NCBI GenBank assembly: GCA_002310035.1
Contig: DBYC01000056.1
Span: 1-5,808, forward strand
Length of the DNA: 5,808 nucleotides
Direction: 5' to 3'
From: a bacterium UBP6_UBA1196
GTDB taxonomy: Bacteria > UBP6 > UBA1177
The translations under genes and the position numbers were made by a program. The notes beneath the pieces were generated by a model that was not told where the DNA came from, made no database searches, and saw only the letters and a list, made by a program, of their open reading frames with translations. Shown one piece after another: positions 1-5,808 of this stretch (the first letter of the stretch is position 1; every line of letters begins with the position of its first letter).

Positions 1-614
1 GTAACGATCTTGAGGTCTTTGATGTCTTTTCCGAGCATCTCAGCGGCTCTGTTCGAAACGAAGAAGTGGCTCGATCCGTGGAAGCCGTATCTGCGGACTC
101 TGTATTTTTCGTAGTATTTGTAGTCGATCGGATACATGTAAGCGTAATCCGGCATCGTGTGATGGAAAGCGGTGTCGAAAGTTCCCGACATGAAGGTGTC
201 CGGGAAAAGTTTCTGGCATGTCCTGATACCGATGATGTTTGCCGGGATGTGAAGCGGCGCGAGGTCGTTGCATTCCTGGATTCTGAAAACGACATCGTCC
301 GTAACTTCAACGCTGCCGTGGTAGTATTCGCCGGCATGGACAAGTCTGTGAGCGATTGCCGTGATCTCGGATTTGTCTTTGATAACGCCGTTTTCGGTCA
401 TCATATCCATGATTTTGTTCAGAGCGACCGAGTGGTCTGCAAGAGGAAGATTGACTTCGATCTTGTTTTTGGGATTTGTGATCTTAAGCTCGATGTGACC
501 TTCGGGATTTCCGATTTTCTCTGCAAGACCTTTCGCGATGACAGTTTCGTCCGTCATGTCGAAAAGCTGGTACTTGATTGAAGAACTTCCGCAGTTGAGA
601 ACAAAAATTTTCAT
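1..614 (-). CDS. ackA: acetate kinase, N-terminal part (runs off the left edge)
   Basis: Acetate kinase interconverts acetate plus ATP and acetyl phosphate plus ADP in the cytoplasm, usually paired with phosphotransacetylase for acetate production or activation. The reading frame is open from the ATG at 614-612 to the window edge, giving 204 of about 400 expected residues; the C-terminal half is missing only because the window ends. Visible family marks are the first signature VLNCGSSSIK (residues 5-14, Asn7 in the nucleotide/phosphate site), AHRLVHAG (88-95, Arg90 matching Arg91 of the Methanosarcina enzyme), TFDTAFH (145-151, Asp147 matching Asp148) and RYGFHGSSH (175-183, His179 matching the transition-state His180). 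No key residue in this half is missing. The start is supported by a perfect AGGAGG at 625-620, five bases upstream. It is transcribed divergently from the membrane SpeE-like gene. The residue equivalences come from knowledge of the family, not from a computed alignment. Confidence 0.96.
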   Translation of the reverse strand, partial: MKIFVLNCGSSSIKYQLFDMTDETVIAKGLAEKIGNPEGHIELKITNPKNKIEVNLPLADHSVALNKIMDMMTENGVIKDKSEITAIAHRLVHAGEYYHGSVEVTDDVVFRIQECNDLAPLHIPANIIGIRTCQKLFPDTFMSGTFDTAFHHTMPDYAYMYPIDYKYYEKYRVRRYGFHGSSHFFVSNRAAEMLGKDIKDLKIV

Positions 615-657
615 GAGAGCCTCCTAAAAAATTGTTAAAAGAATCCAAAGACGGCGG

Positions 658-686
658 ATAGTAGCCTATCGGATTTTCATTTTCAA
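658..686 (-). promoter_or_regulatory. putative sigma70-type promoter of ackA
   Basis: Read on the minus strand, TTGAAA (686-681) and TACTAT (663-658) are separated by exactly 17 bases, close to the -35/-10 consensus. Transcription would start near 651, leaving a leader of roughly 36 nt that contains the AGGAGG ribosome binding site. An A/T-rich block (699-687) abuts the -35 and could act as an UP element. The bases after the -10, CCGCCGT, form a GC-rich discriminator. Predicted by eye only. Confidence 0.6.
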
Positions 687-699
687 GAAAAAATATCCT
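687..699 (+). repeat. 13-bp direct repeat, copy 1
   Basis: GAAAAAATATCCT occurs here and again, identically and in the same orientation, at 3204-3216. Both copies lie in the gap upstream of a plus-strand gene (94 and 74 bases before the respective ATGs). This copy also directly abuts the -35 of the divergent ackA promoter. It could be a shared operator or UP-like tract, but the run of A makes chance recurrence plausible. Confidence 0.3.
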
Positions 700-731
700 T
701 TCCTCTCACTCGCAAAAAGAAGCGTCCTTAA

Positions 732-759
732 TTGACTAACGCTTTCTTTTTTGTATTAT
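732..759 (+). promoter_or_regulatory. putative sigma70-type promoter of the membrane SpeE-like gene
   Basis: TTGACT (732-737) and TATTAT (754-759) lie 16 bases apart, each one base from consensus. A TG at 752-753 just before the -10 may strengthen it. Transcription would start near 766, giving a short AT-rich leader of about 27 nt before the ATG at 793, with a GAGG ribosome binding site at 780-783, nine bases upstream of the start. Predicted by eye. Confidence 0.55.
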
Positions 760-792
760 TGGCAGATTTTGATTTTTTTGAGGTTTAAATAA

Positions 793-3198
793 ATGAAAAA
801 ATCTATCTACTATTCAATTTTCCTTCTTTCGCTCGCAGGTCTCGCCCTTGAAAACACTCTGACAAGAATTTTCAGCATAACGATGTGGTATCATTACGCT
901 TTCATGGCGATTTCAGTTGCGATGCTCGGAATGAGCACGGGCGCGGTCAAGGTTTATGTTTCAGATATGCTTTCAAAAACCGATGAAGAGATCGGACTTC
1001 TTGTCTCCAAATACAGCCGGTTTTTCGGTTGTTCGCTCATAATGTCGCTGCTGACGCTGCTTTCGATCCCATTCGTACCACGGACAACAGGCATAGGATT
1101 TTTCACCACTGCCTTGATTTATACAGTCGCGGCCGTTCCGTTTTATTTCGAGGGTGTCGCCGTGTCGCTTATTCTGGCGACGAAATACATTAAACAGGCG
1201 AACCGCCTTTATGCGGCGGATCTTGCCGGCGCCGCTCTCGGATCGCTGGCATTTTTCTGTCTTCTTTCCGTGACAGATGCCGTAACGGCAATATTTTTTA
1301 TCTCAAGTCTTGGATTTCTCTCTGCTTTCGCAGTTTCAAAAAGAAAATCCGACATTGTCGCAGTCCTCTGCATCGTTGTCTTTTCGCTTTTCAACCATGC
1401 AGGAAAAATGTTCAAAATAGAGTGGACGAAAGTTGACGAGGGAGTGCTTGAAGCCAAGGTCGAACACAATATAGAATGGGAAAGCTGGACCCCTTTCTCA
1501 CGCATAACTGTCGCTCCGCTTGACACAAATTTCGGTTTCGGCTGGGGAATTTCCACGAAAATGATGTCCCAATTTCCGGAATTCCGCGTAGAACAGAAAA
1601 ATCTGAAGATAGATTCCGCCGCTGCGACCGTAATCACAAGAAACACGATGCAGCTTTCGAAACTCATCCATCTGAAGTACGACATAACAAATTTCGCGCA
1701 CTATCTTTTCCCGAATTCCAAGGTCGGCGTTATCGGTGTCGGCGGTGGAAGGGATATTCTTTCCGCGCTCCACTTTGGTCAGAAAGAGGTATGGGGAATC
1801 GAAATCAACGGCAGGATACTTGAAGCCCTTACAAAGGTTTATTCCAACTACACCTACAATATTTCGGCTCTACCTAATGTTCATCTCGTTGAAGACGAGG
1901 CACGCAACTTCTTTGAAAAGAACGACATGAAATTTGATCTGATCCAGGCGAGTCTTATCGATTCTTGGGCCGCGACCGCATCAGGCGCGTTCGTTCTTAC
2001 CGAAAACTCGCTTTACACTCTCGAAGCATGGAAAACTTTCTTTTCAAGACTCTCGGACAACGGTGCGATCACTATGAGCCGCTGGTACTATCCGAAAAGA
2101 CCCGGCGAACTTCTCCGCCTCGTCAACCTGGCCTACCAGACTCTTCTTGAATCGGGTGTAAAAGAACCGGCAAAACACATAATTCTTGTAGCTGTTGACT
2201 ATATGTCAGACGACGAACCGCTCGAAAGCCACTTCGGTTCGGGAACGATCATCGTCTCGAAGCAGCCTTTCAAGCCTGAAGCCCTGGACGAAGCCGGATA
2301 CCTCGCCGAAAAATACGGTTTTGAAACGCTCATTGCCGGCGGACAGGAGAAGGAATCGATTTTCAAAAACATCATCACTCCCGGAAAACGCGAAGCTTTT
2401 ATGAAAGGCTACTCGCTTGATCTCACCCCGCCGACCGACGACAACCCCTTCTTCTTCAACATGCTGAAACCTTCGGCAGTCCTCACCGGCAAAAATGTCG
2501 AACAGGGCAGCATACTTTCGACGAACCTCATGGCGATCTACAATCTCATCTCCCTCATCGCGATAGTGATCGTCCTCTCGCTCTGTCTCATCATCATCCC
2601 GCTCGTCTCCAAAATGAAAACAGGGATCAGAGAAGCTGTTTTCAACAGATACACGCTTTATTTCACAGCTCTGGGAATCGGTTTTATGCTTATCGAAATT
2701 TCGCTTATCCAGAAATTCGCCGTATTTCTCGGGCATCCGACATACAGCATCCTTGTCGTCCTTTTCACGATGCTGCTTTTCAGCGGGATCGGCAGCTTCC
2801 TGAGCAAACCGCTCCGTGAAAAAATCGGGCTGAAAGGGTTGTTCCTGCTGCTTATCATAGTCGTTGCGGTTGTCGGGTCCGCAAATATGTTCGTTCTCCC
2901 GCACTTCAACTCGTGGCCAATAATTCCGCGCATTATTTACAGTTTCTTCACGATGGCGCTCGCCGGATTTTTCATGGGAATGCCTTTCCCGAGCGGCCTT
3001 GCACTGCTTAATAAAAAAGCCGAAAGCTACGCTCCGTGGTATTGGGGCGTAAACGGCGCTGCAAGCGTTGTAAGTTCAGTCACAGCAACGGCGATCTCGA
3101 TTTTCTACGGCATCTCGACTACATTTTTTGTCGGGCTCGCATGCTATTTCGCGGCATTCGCGGCCGGGATCCTCATCGAAAAAGCGGCAGACCGCTGA
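793..3198 (+). CDS. polytopic membrane protein with central spermidine-synthase-like SAM-binding domain
   Basis: This 801-residue protein belongs to the large membrane-embedded SpeE-like proteins, whose substrate is generally unknown. About seven hydrophobic segments (roughly 5-22, 33-52, 77-95, 102-128, 138-160, 162-181, 187-200) precede a soluble core (about 201-575); about seven more follow (583-605, 621-645, 650-672, 683-702, 710-736, 752-775, 777-796). The core has a Rossmann methyltransferase-type site: GVGGGRD (315-321), GIEIN (335-339, acidic Glu337) and EDEARNF (367-373). PTDDNPFFF (547-555) closes the core. Family-typical membrane motifs include WYHYAFMAISVAMLG (32-46), FLGHPTYS (645-652), GMPFPSG (729-735) and WGVNGAASV (751-759). 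By hand alignment, the catalytic Asp of true spermidine synthases (Asp158 in E. coli SpeE) falls at Ser387, although the second Asp of that loop survives as Asp390, so canonical aminopropyl transfer is doubtful. The start is supported by GAGG at 780-783. The next gene follows after 91 bp on the same strand. The fold call is firm; the function is unknown. Confidence 0.88.
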   Translation: MKKSIYYSIFLLSLAGLALENTLTRIFSITMWYHYAFMAISVAMLGMSTGAVKVYVSDMLSKTDEEIGLLVSKYSRFFGCSLIMSLLTLLSIPFVPRTTGIGFFTTALIYTVAAVPFYFEGVAVSLILATKYIKQANRLYAADLAGAALGSLAFFCLLSVTDAVTAIFFISSLGFLSAFAVSKRKSDIVAVLCIVVFSLFNHAGKMFKIEWTKVDEGVLEAKVEHNIEWESWTPFSRITVAPLDTNFGFGWGISTKMMSQFPEFRVEQKNLKIDSAAATVITRNTMQLSKLIHLKYDITNFAHYLFPNSKVGVIGVGGGRDILSALHFGQKEVWGIEINGRILEALTKVYSNYTYNISALPNVHLVEDEARNFFEKNDMKFDLIQASLIDSWAATASGAFVLTENSLYTLEAWKTFFSRLSDNGAITMSRWYYPKRPGELLRLVNLAYQTLLESGVKEPAKHIILVAVDYMSDDEPLESHFGSGTIIVSKQPFKPEALDEAGYLAEKYGFETLIAGGQEKESIFKNIITPGKREAFMKGYSLDLTPPTDDNPFFFNMLKPSAVLTGKNVEQGSILSTNLMAIYNLISLIAIVIVLSLCLIIIPLVSKMKTGIREAVFNRYTLYFTALGIGFMLIEISLIQKFAVFLGHPTYSILVVLFTMLLFSGIGSFLSKPLREKIGLKGLFLLLIIVVAVVGSANMFVLPHFNSWPIIPRIIYSFFTMALAGFFMGMPFPSGLALLNKKAESYAPWYWGVNGAASVVSSVTATAISIFYGISTTFFVGLACYFAAFAAGILIEKAADR

Positions 3199-3203
3199 TT
3201 TGC

Positions 3204-3216
3204 GAAAAAATATCCT
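3204..3216 (+). repeat. 13-bp direct repeat, copy 2
   Basis: Second exact copy of GAAAAAATATCCT, located just after the stop of the SpeE-like gene and upstream of the weak -35 of the lipoprotein gene. The position is compatible with an activator or UP-type element for that promoter. No function can be assigned from two copies. Confidence 0.3.
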
Positions 3217-3223
3217 AAAAAAA

Positions 3224-3251
3224 TCGTATTTTCCCAATTTATAAGTATAAT
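3224..3251 (+). promoter_or_regulatory. putative promoter of the C25 lipoprotein gene
   Basis: A perfect TATAAT lies at 3246-3251, but the -35 is weak: TCGTAT (3224-3229) at 16-base spacing matches TTGACA at only three positions. An overlapping alternative -10, TAATAT (3248-3253), aligns with the ackA -10 and is followed by the same CCGCCGT. Transcription would begin near 3258-3260, leaving about 30 nt before the ATG, with GGAGG at 3275-3279 as the ribosome binding site (ten-base gap). The weak -35 may mean an activator is needed, or that read-through from the upstream gene also contributes. Confidence 0.5.
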
Positions 3252-3289
3252 ATCCGCCGTTTTATTTTTATTCCGGAGGAATAATTGCG

Positions 3290-5095
3290 ATGGTAAAAAA
3301 ATCAATTTCAGTTTTGTTAACGGTTTTATTCTGCATTTTTATGGTTTCTTGCGGTGAAAATTCATCAACAAAGAACAAAAACAAAGAAAACAGCGATCAG
3401 AACGACAGCGATTCGGAAGAAGTTGACGATTCCGAAACTTCCGATTCCCCTGCTTCCGAAGATTCAGACAATGAAAACAACGGAACAGAAACAGATGAAG
3501 AAAACGACGGCGACACCGAAGAAAACGATTCGGAAACAAGCGATTCGGAAGAGTCAGGCGATGAAGACTCAGGCGAACCCTGGCACAAAGAATCGACAGT
3601 TGTCGAACCGACTGCCGAATCCGAGATGAAAACCGAAGCTTTGATTGTAACAACGAATGAATTCAAAGAAGTTTTCCAGAAATTTGCCAATTTCCACACA
3701 GTTACAGGAATCGGCACGAAAGTTGTAACTGTTGAAGATATCTGCAAAAATGCCGTTTGCGACGACAGCGATGCAATCAAAGACACCCAGAAAGCGATCA
3801 AAGATTACGTCATGTCGGTCGAAGGACTTAAATATCTGATCCTGGGCGGCGACATTGACGACATTCCGTCGAGAGAAGTTCACGACCACTTTGAACTTCC
3901 GCTCGGGATCGCCGATTACACCGATGATTTTTACAGCGATCTTTACTATGCCGATTTCAGCGAATGGGATTCAAACGGCAACGGAATTTATGCCGAAGAC
4001 GACGGAACCGGAACAGAAATAGATACGCCTGACCTTATCGCAGATGTTGCGATCGGAAGGATATCTGTTTCGACAGTTGACGAAGCTGAGCTTTATTTGT
4101 CAAAACTGGTCAAACATCATACCGCATTCAACACAGAGCATACTCAAAAATCGCTTCTCATCGCGAACATTGCGACCGAGATTTCGGGAGTTAAAGTAAA
4201 TGCCGGATATTACTTTGAATCAGCAGGCAAAACAGTAAGTTTGATTTCTCCCGACTACTCAATGAAAAAACTTTACACTCAATCGACCCCCTACCCCGGC
4301 AACGGAACAGCTCAACCGCTCGACAACACTACTGAAAAAGCTGCTATCGAAGAAGGCGTAAACCTTATTGTTCACAGCGGACACGGCGGTCAGACACTTC
4401 TCACCTGCGAACAAGGTACCGACCCGGACAGAGATTTTACGGCAAAAATGGCTTACGAACTGAAAAACGAAACTCTTCCGTTCTTCCTGAGCTGTGCATG
4501 CGAAGCGGGACAATTTGCATATACAAGAAGCGATTCCGCAGGTGAAAAACTAATGAAAGCTCCGGAAGGCGGTGCGATAGTCTATCTCGGCAACACGACA
4601 ACAGGTCTCGGAATTGCAGGCGGCAGCCAGTTTATCGATGAAATGCTCAGAAACATGTTCATGACTTCTTATTCAACTATCGGAGAAAGTTATCTTTTCG
4701 CACATTTGAATATGTTTTCACCCTCTTATTTCACCGTTCCACTCATCAATAAAGATGTCCAGGTCGTAAATCCTGACAGCTGGAGATGGACCAAAAAATC
4801 GATCGTCATGCTTGGTGACCCGATGACAGTTTTCTGGCGTGATAAAATCGAGCCTTTCACCGCTGGAATCGAGCCCGAAGTCGAAGAAAACGACGGCATA
4901 AAAACCGTTTCTTTCCAATTCACTCCAGATCTTGAAGGAATTTCACTCAGAGTTTTTGCTGACGGAAAACTTTATGATGTTCCGTATGTTATGTATGAAA
5001 CGATCAAAATAAACCTTGATTCGAAGGTTGAAAAAATCACTGTTGGCATCAAAGCTGAAGATTCACAGTTCTTCTTCAAAGAATTTGACATCTAG
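3290..5095 (+). CDS. surface lipoprotein with gingipain-like cysteine protease domain (peptidase C25)
   Basis: This 601-residue protein starts with a lipoprotein signal peptide (charged VKK, hydrophobic 5-19, lipobox MVSC, lipidated Cys21). Gly22 instead of Asp after the Cys fits outer-membrane sorting. Residues about 22-110 form a disordered, strongly acidic Ser/Asp/Glu/Asn-rich stalk. The protease region (about 115-515) matches the C25 layout: LKYLILGGDIDDIP (180-193), a calcium-loop-like DSNGNGIYAE (227-236), PDLIADVAIGRISV (247-260), HSGHGG (362-367, candidate catalytic His365), SCACEAGQF (401-409, candidate nucleophile Cys404, aligned with ACVNGDF of gingipain R), and LGDPMTVFW (508-516), similar to the GDP motif ending many C25 domains. 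The 39-residue His-to-Cys gap resembles the 33 in gingipain R. Residues 525-601 look like a small beta domain, possibly Ig-like as in gingipains. I see no type IX secretion C-terminal signal, consistent with lipoprotein export. Substrate and whether it self-processes are unknown. The ATG has GGAGG ten bases upstream. Confidence 0.88.
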   Translation: MVKKSISVLLTVLFCIFMVSCGENSSTKNKNKENSDQNDSDSEEVDDSETSDSPASEDSDNENNGTETDEENDGDTEENDSETSDSEESGDEDSGEPWHKESTVVEPTAESEMKTEALIVTTNEFKEVFQKFANFHTVTGIGTKVVTVEDICKNAVCDDSDAIKDTQKAIKDYVMSVEGLKYLILGGDIDDIPSREVHDHFELPLGIADYTDDFYSDLYYADFSEWDSNGNGIYAEDDGTGTEIDTPDLIADVAIGRISVSTVDEAELYLSKLVKHHTAFNTEHTQKSLLIANIATEISGVKVNAGYYFESAGKTVSLISPDYSMKKLYTQSTPYPGNGTAQPLDNTTEKAAIEEGVNLIVHSGHGGQTLLTCEQGTDPDRDFTAKMAYELKNETLPFFLSCACEAGQFAYTRSDSAGEKLMKAPEGGAIVYLGNTTTGLGIAGGSQFIDEMLRNMFMTSYSTIGESYLFAHLNMFSPSYFTVPLINKDVQVVNPDSWRWTKKSIVMLGDPMTVFWRDKIEPFTAGIEPEVEENDGIKTVSFQFTPDLEGISLRVFADGKLYDVPYVMYETIKINLDSKVEKITVGIKAEDSQFFFKEFDI

Positions 5096-5142
5096 GCACA
5101 AATTTTCTCACTTTTTCCATAAAAACATTATTCTGCAGATAC

Positions 5143-5168
5143 AAAAAAGGCGCGACCGAAGCCGCGCC
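5143..5168 (-). terminator. rho-independent terminator of serC (UUCG hairpin with six U)
   Basis: On the minus strand an eight-pair stem (5168-5161 with 5156-5149, including one G-U pair) is capped by a UUCG tetraloop closed by C-G and followed directly by six T (5148-5143). This is a textbook intrinsic terminator about 60 bases past the serC stop codon. On the plus strand the hairpin has no following T-run, so it is not an obvious terminator for the converging lipoprotein gene. Confidence 0.88.
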
Positions 5169-5183
5169 CTGAAATCCGATGCG

Positions 5184-5205
5184 AAAAGCGCGATAGTATC
5201 GCGCC
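5184..5205 (-). terminator. second, proximal hairpin terminator downstream of serC
   Basis: On the minus strand GCGCGAT (5204-5198) and ATCGCGC (5194-5188) form a seven-pair stem with a three-base loop, followed by TTTT (5187-5184). It sits about 24 bases after the serC stop and before the stronger UUCG terminator. The short U-run suggests partial termination, with the second hairpin as backup. Both share a GGCGCG ... TCGCGC skeleton. Confidence 0.6.
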
Positions 5206-5228
5206 GCAATGGACGAAAATTAAAGGTG

Positions 5229-5808
5229 CTAGTGAGCTTTTCTGAACGATTCCATGAAGTTGACAAGTGTCTCAACGCTTTCCGGAGTCGTCGAGTTGTA
5301 GATGCTGGCTCTGATTCCGCCGAGGGTCCTGTAGCCTTTAAGACCGAGCATGCCCTGAGCTTTCGCAGATTTTACGAACTCTTCTTCAAGTTCCGGAGTC
5401 GGAAGGTTGAATGTTACGTTCATCCATGAACGGTGTTCCGGATTCTGGACATAGCCTCTGTAGAAGCCGTTCGAGTTGTCAATCGCACCGTAGATCATCT
5501 TCTGCTTCATATCGTTTCTTGCTTCCATAGCCTTCAAGCCGCCCATTTCGAGCATCCATTTGAAGACAAGGCCGGTGATGTAGATGTTGAAGCAGGGCGG
5601 TGTGTTGAACATGCTGCCTTTTTCGATCTGAACTTTGTAGTCGAGAGTCTTGGGAAGCTGGAAGCCTTTCTTCTGGAAAGTTTCAGCCCAGGACTTTTTG
5701 ATAACTACGACTGTAACGCCTGCGGGGCCGACATTTTTCTGTGCACCTGCATAGATCATGTCGAATTTCGTAGCGTCAAAAGTGTGTGACATGAAACCGC
5801 TGGACATA
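5229..5808 (-). CDS. serC: phosphoserine aminotransferase, C-terminal part (runs off the right edge)
   Basis: SerC is the PLP-dependent enzyme that converts 3-phosphohydroxypyruvate and glutamate to phosphoserine and 2-oxoglutarate in serine biosynthesis; in many bacteria it also acts in pyridoxine synthesis. The window holds the last 192 or so of about 360 residues, ending at the TAG at 5231-5229. The frame is open to the edge, so the first visible Met (5807-5805) is internal, in the DMSS-type loop, and not a start. AGAQKNVGPAG carries the PLP lysine (fragment residue 24, bases 5738-5736). GSMFNTPP (64-71) supplies the Asn-Thr that reaches the PLP phosphate across the dimer in E. coli SerC. 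KGYRTLGGIRASIYN (157-171) carries Arg160 and Arg166, matching substrate-binding Arg329 and Arg335. The His before the first Arg in E. coli (His328) is Tyr159 here. It converges on the lipoprotein gene and is followed by two hairpin terminators. Confidence 0.97.
   Translation of the reverse strand, partial: MSSGFMSHTFDATKFDMIYAGAQKNVGPAGVTVVVIKKSWAETFQKKGFQLPKTLDYKVQIEKGSMFNTPPCFNIYITGLVFKWMLEMGGLKAMEARNDMKQKMIYGAIDNSNGFYRGYVQNPEHRSWMNVTFNLPTPELEEEFVKSAKAQGMLGLKGYRTLGGIRASIYNSTTPESVETLVNFMESFRKAH

Noticed and set aside
66..581. Long plus-strand open frame opposite the acetate kinase gene
   Set aside because: It is antisense to a gene with intact signature motifs, its product has no recognisable family features, and it has no ribosome binding site of note.
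615..792. Riboswitch, small RNA or short gene in the ackA/SpeE-like gap
   Set aside because: The predicted leaders are about 36 and 27 nt, too short for a riboswitch, and no small frame with a ribosome binding site is apparent. Promoters account for the gap.
2206..2904. 232-codon minus-strand open frame inside the SpeE-like gene
   Set aside because: The plus-strand frame has clear family motifs throughout; this product is a charge-rich shadow with no domain pattern.
3183..3196. Small hairpin AGCGG-CAGA-CCGCT at the end of the SpeE-like gene as its terminator
   Set aside because: The stem has only five pairs, overlaps the stop codon and is followed by GATTTGCG, not a T-run; too weak to call.
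3397..3801. Minus-strand Ser-rich open frame opposite the lipoprotein stalk
   Set aside because: Its Ser-rich composition is only the complement of the GAA/GAT/TCG-rich stalk codons and carries no independent signal.
5096..5142. Terminator for the lipoprotein gene directly after its stop
   Set aside because: The stretch is AT-rich with a CTGCAG palindrome but has no GC-rich stem followed by T.
5433..5789. Plus-strand open frame opposite serC
   Set aside because: It is antisense to unmistakable SerC sequence and has no recognisable features.

Overview
The window holds four protein-coding genes, two of them cut by the window edges. In order they are: the N-terminal half of acetate kinase (ackA, minus strand, leaving the window at base 1); a long membrane protein with a spermidine-synthase-like SAM-binding domain (plus strand); a surface lipoprotein with a gingipain-type (peptidase C25) protease domain (plus strand); and the C-terminal half of phosphoserine aminotransferase (serC, minus strand, leaving the window at base 5808). 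There are no tRNA or rRNA genes, insertion sequences, CRISPR arrays or phage genes.

The DNA looks like a mid-GC chromosome with AT-rich intergenic gaps, AGGAGG-type ribosome binding sites and sigma70-like promoters. The lipoprotein signal peptide, with no Asp after the lipid-modified Cys, suggests a Gram-negative cell with an outer membrane. AckA suggests acetate metabolism, often fermentative. The very acidic Ser/Asp/Glu-rich tether after the lipobox loosely recalls lipoproteins of uncultured anaerobic delta-proteobacterial or Myxococcota-like lineages, but that is an impression and no phylum is assigned.

Layout: ackA and the membrane SpeE-like gene diverge from a 178-bp gap carrying a credible promoter in each direction. 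The SpeE-like gene is followed after 91 bp by the C25 lipoprotein gene, which has its own TATAAT and a GGAGG ribosome binding site. They may be partly co-transcribed, but nothing shows a functional link. The lipoprotein gene converges on serC across 133 bp that hold two tandem hairpins with U-tracts, both oriented to terminate serC.

The flanking genes are ordinary housekeeping metabolism. The central pair is the accessory part: an integral membrane protein whose enzymatic core keeps the SAM-binding motifs but appears to lack the catalytic Asp of aminopropyltransferases, and an intact-looking cell-surface cysteine protease of the caspase/gingipain fold. I find no clear evidence of a new multi-gene system. 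The best second-look items are the orphan SpeE-like enzyme, the surface C25 protease on its acidic stalk, and a near-identical 13-bp -10/discriminator motif shared by the ackA and lipoprotein promoters.
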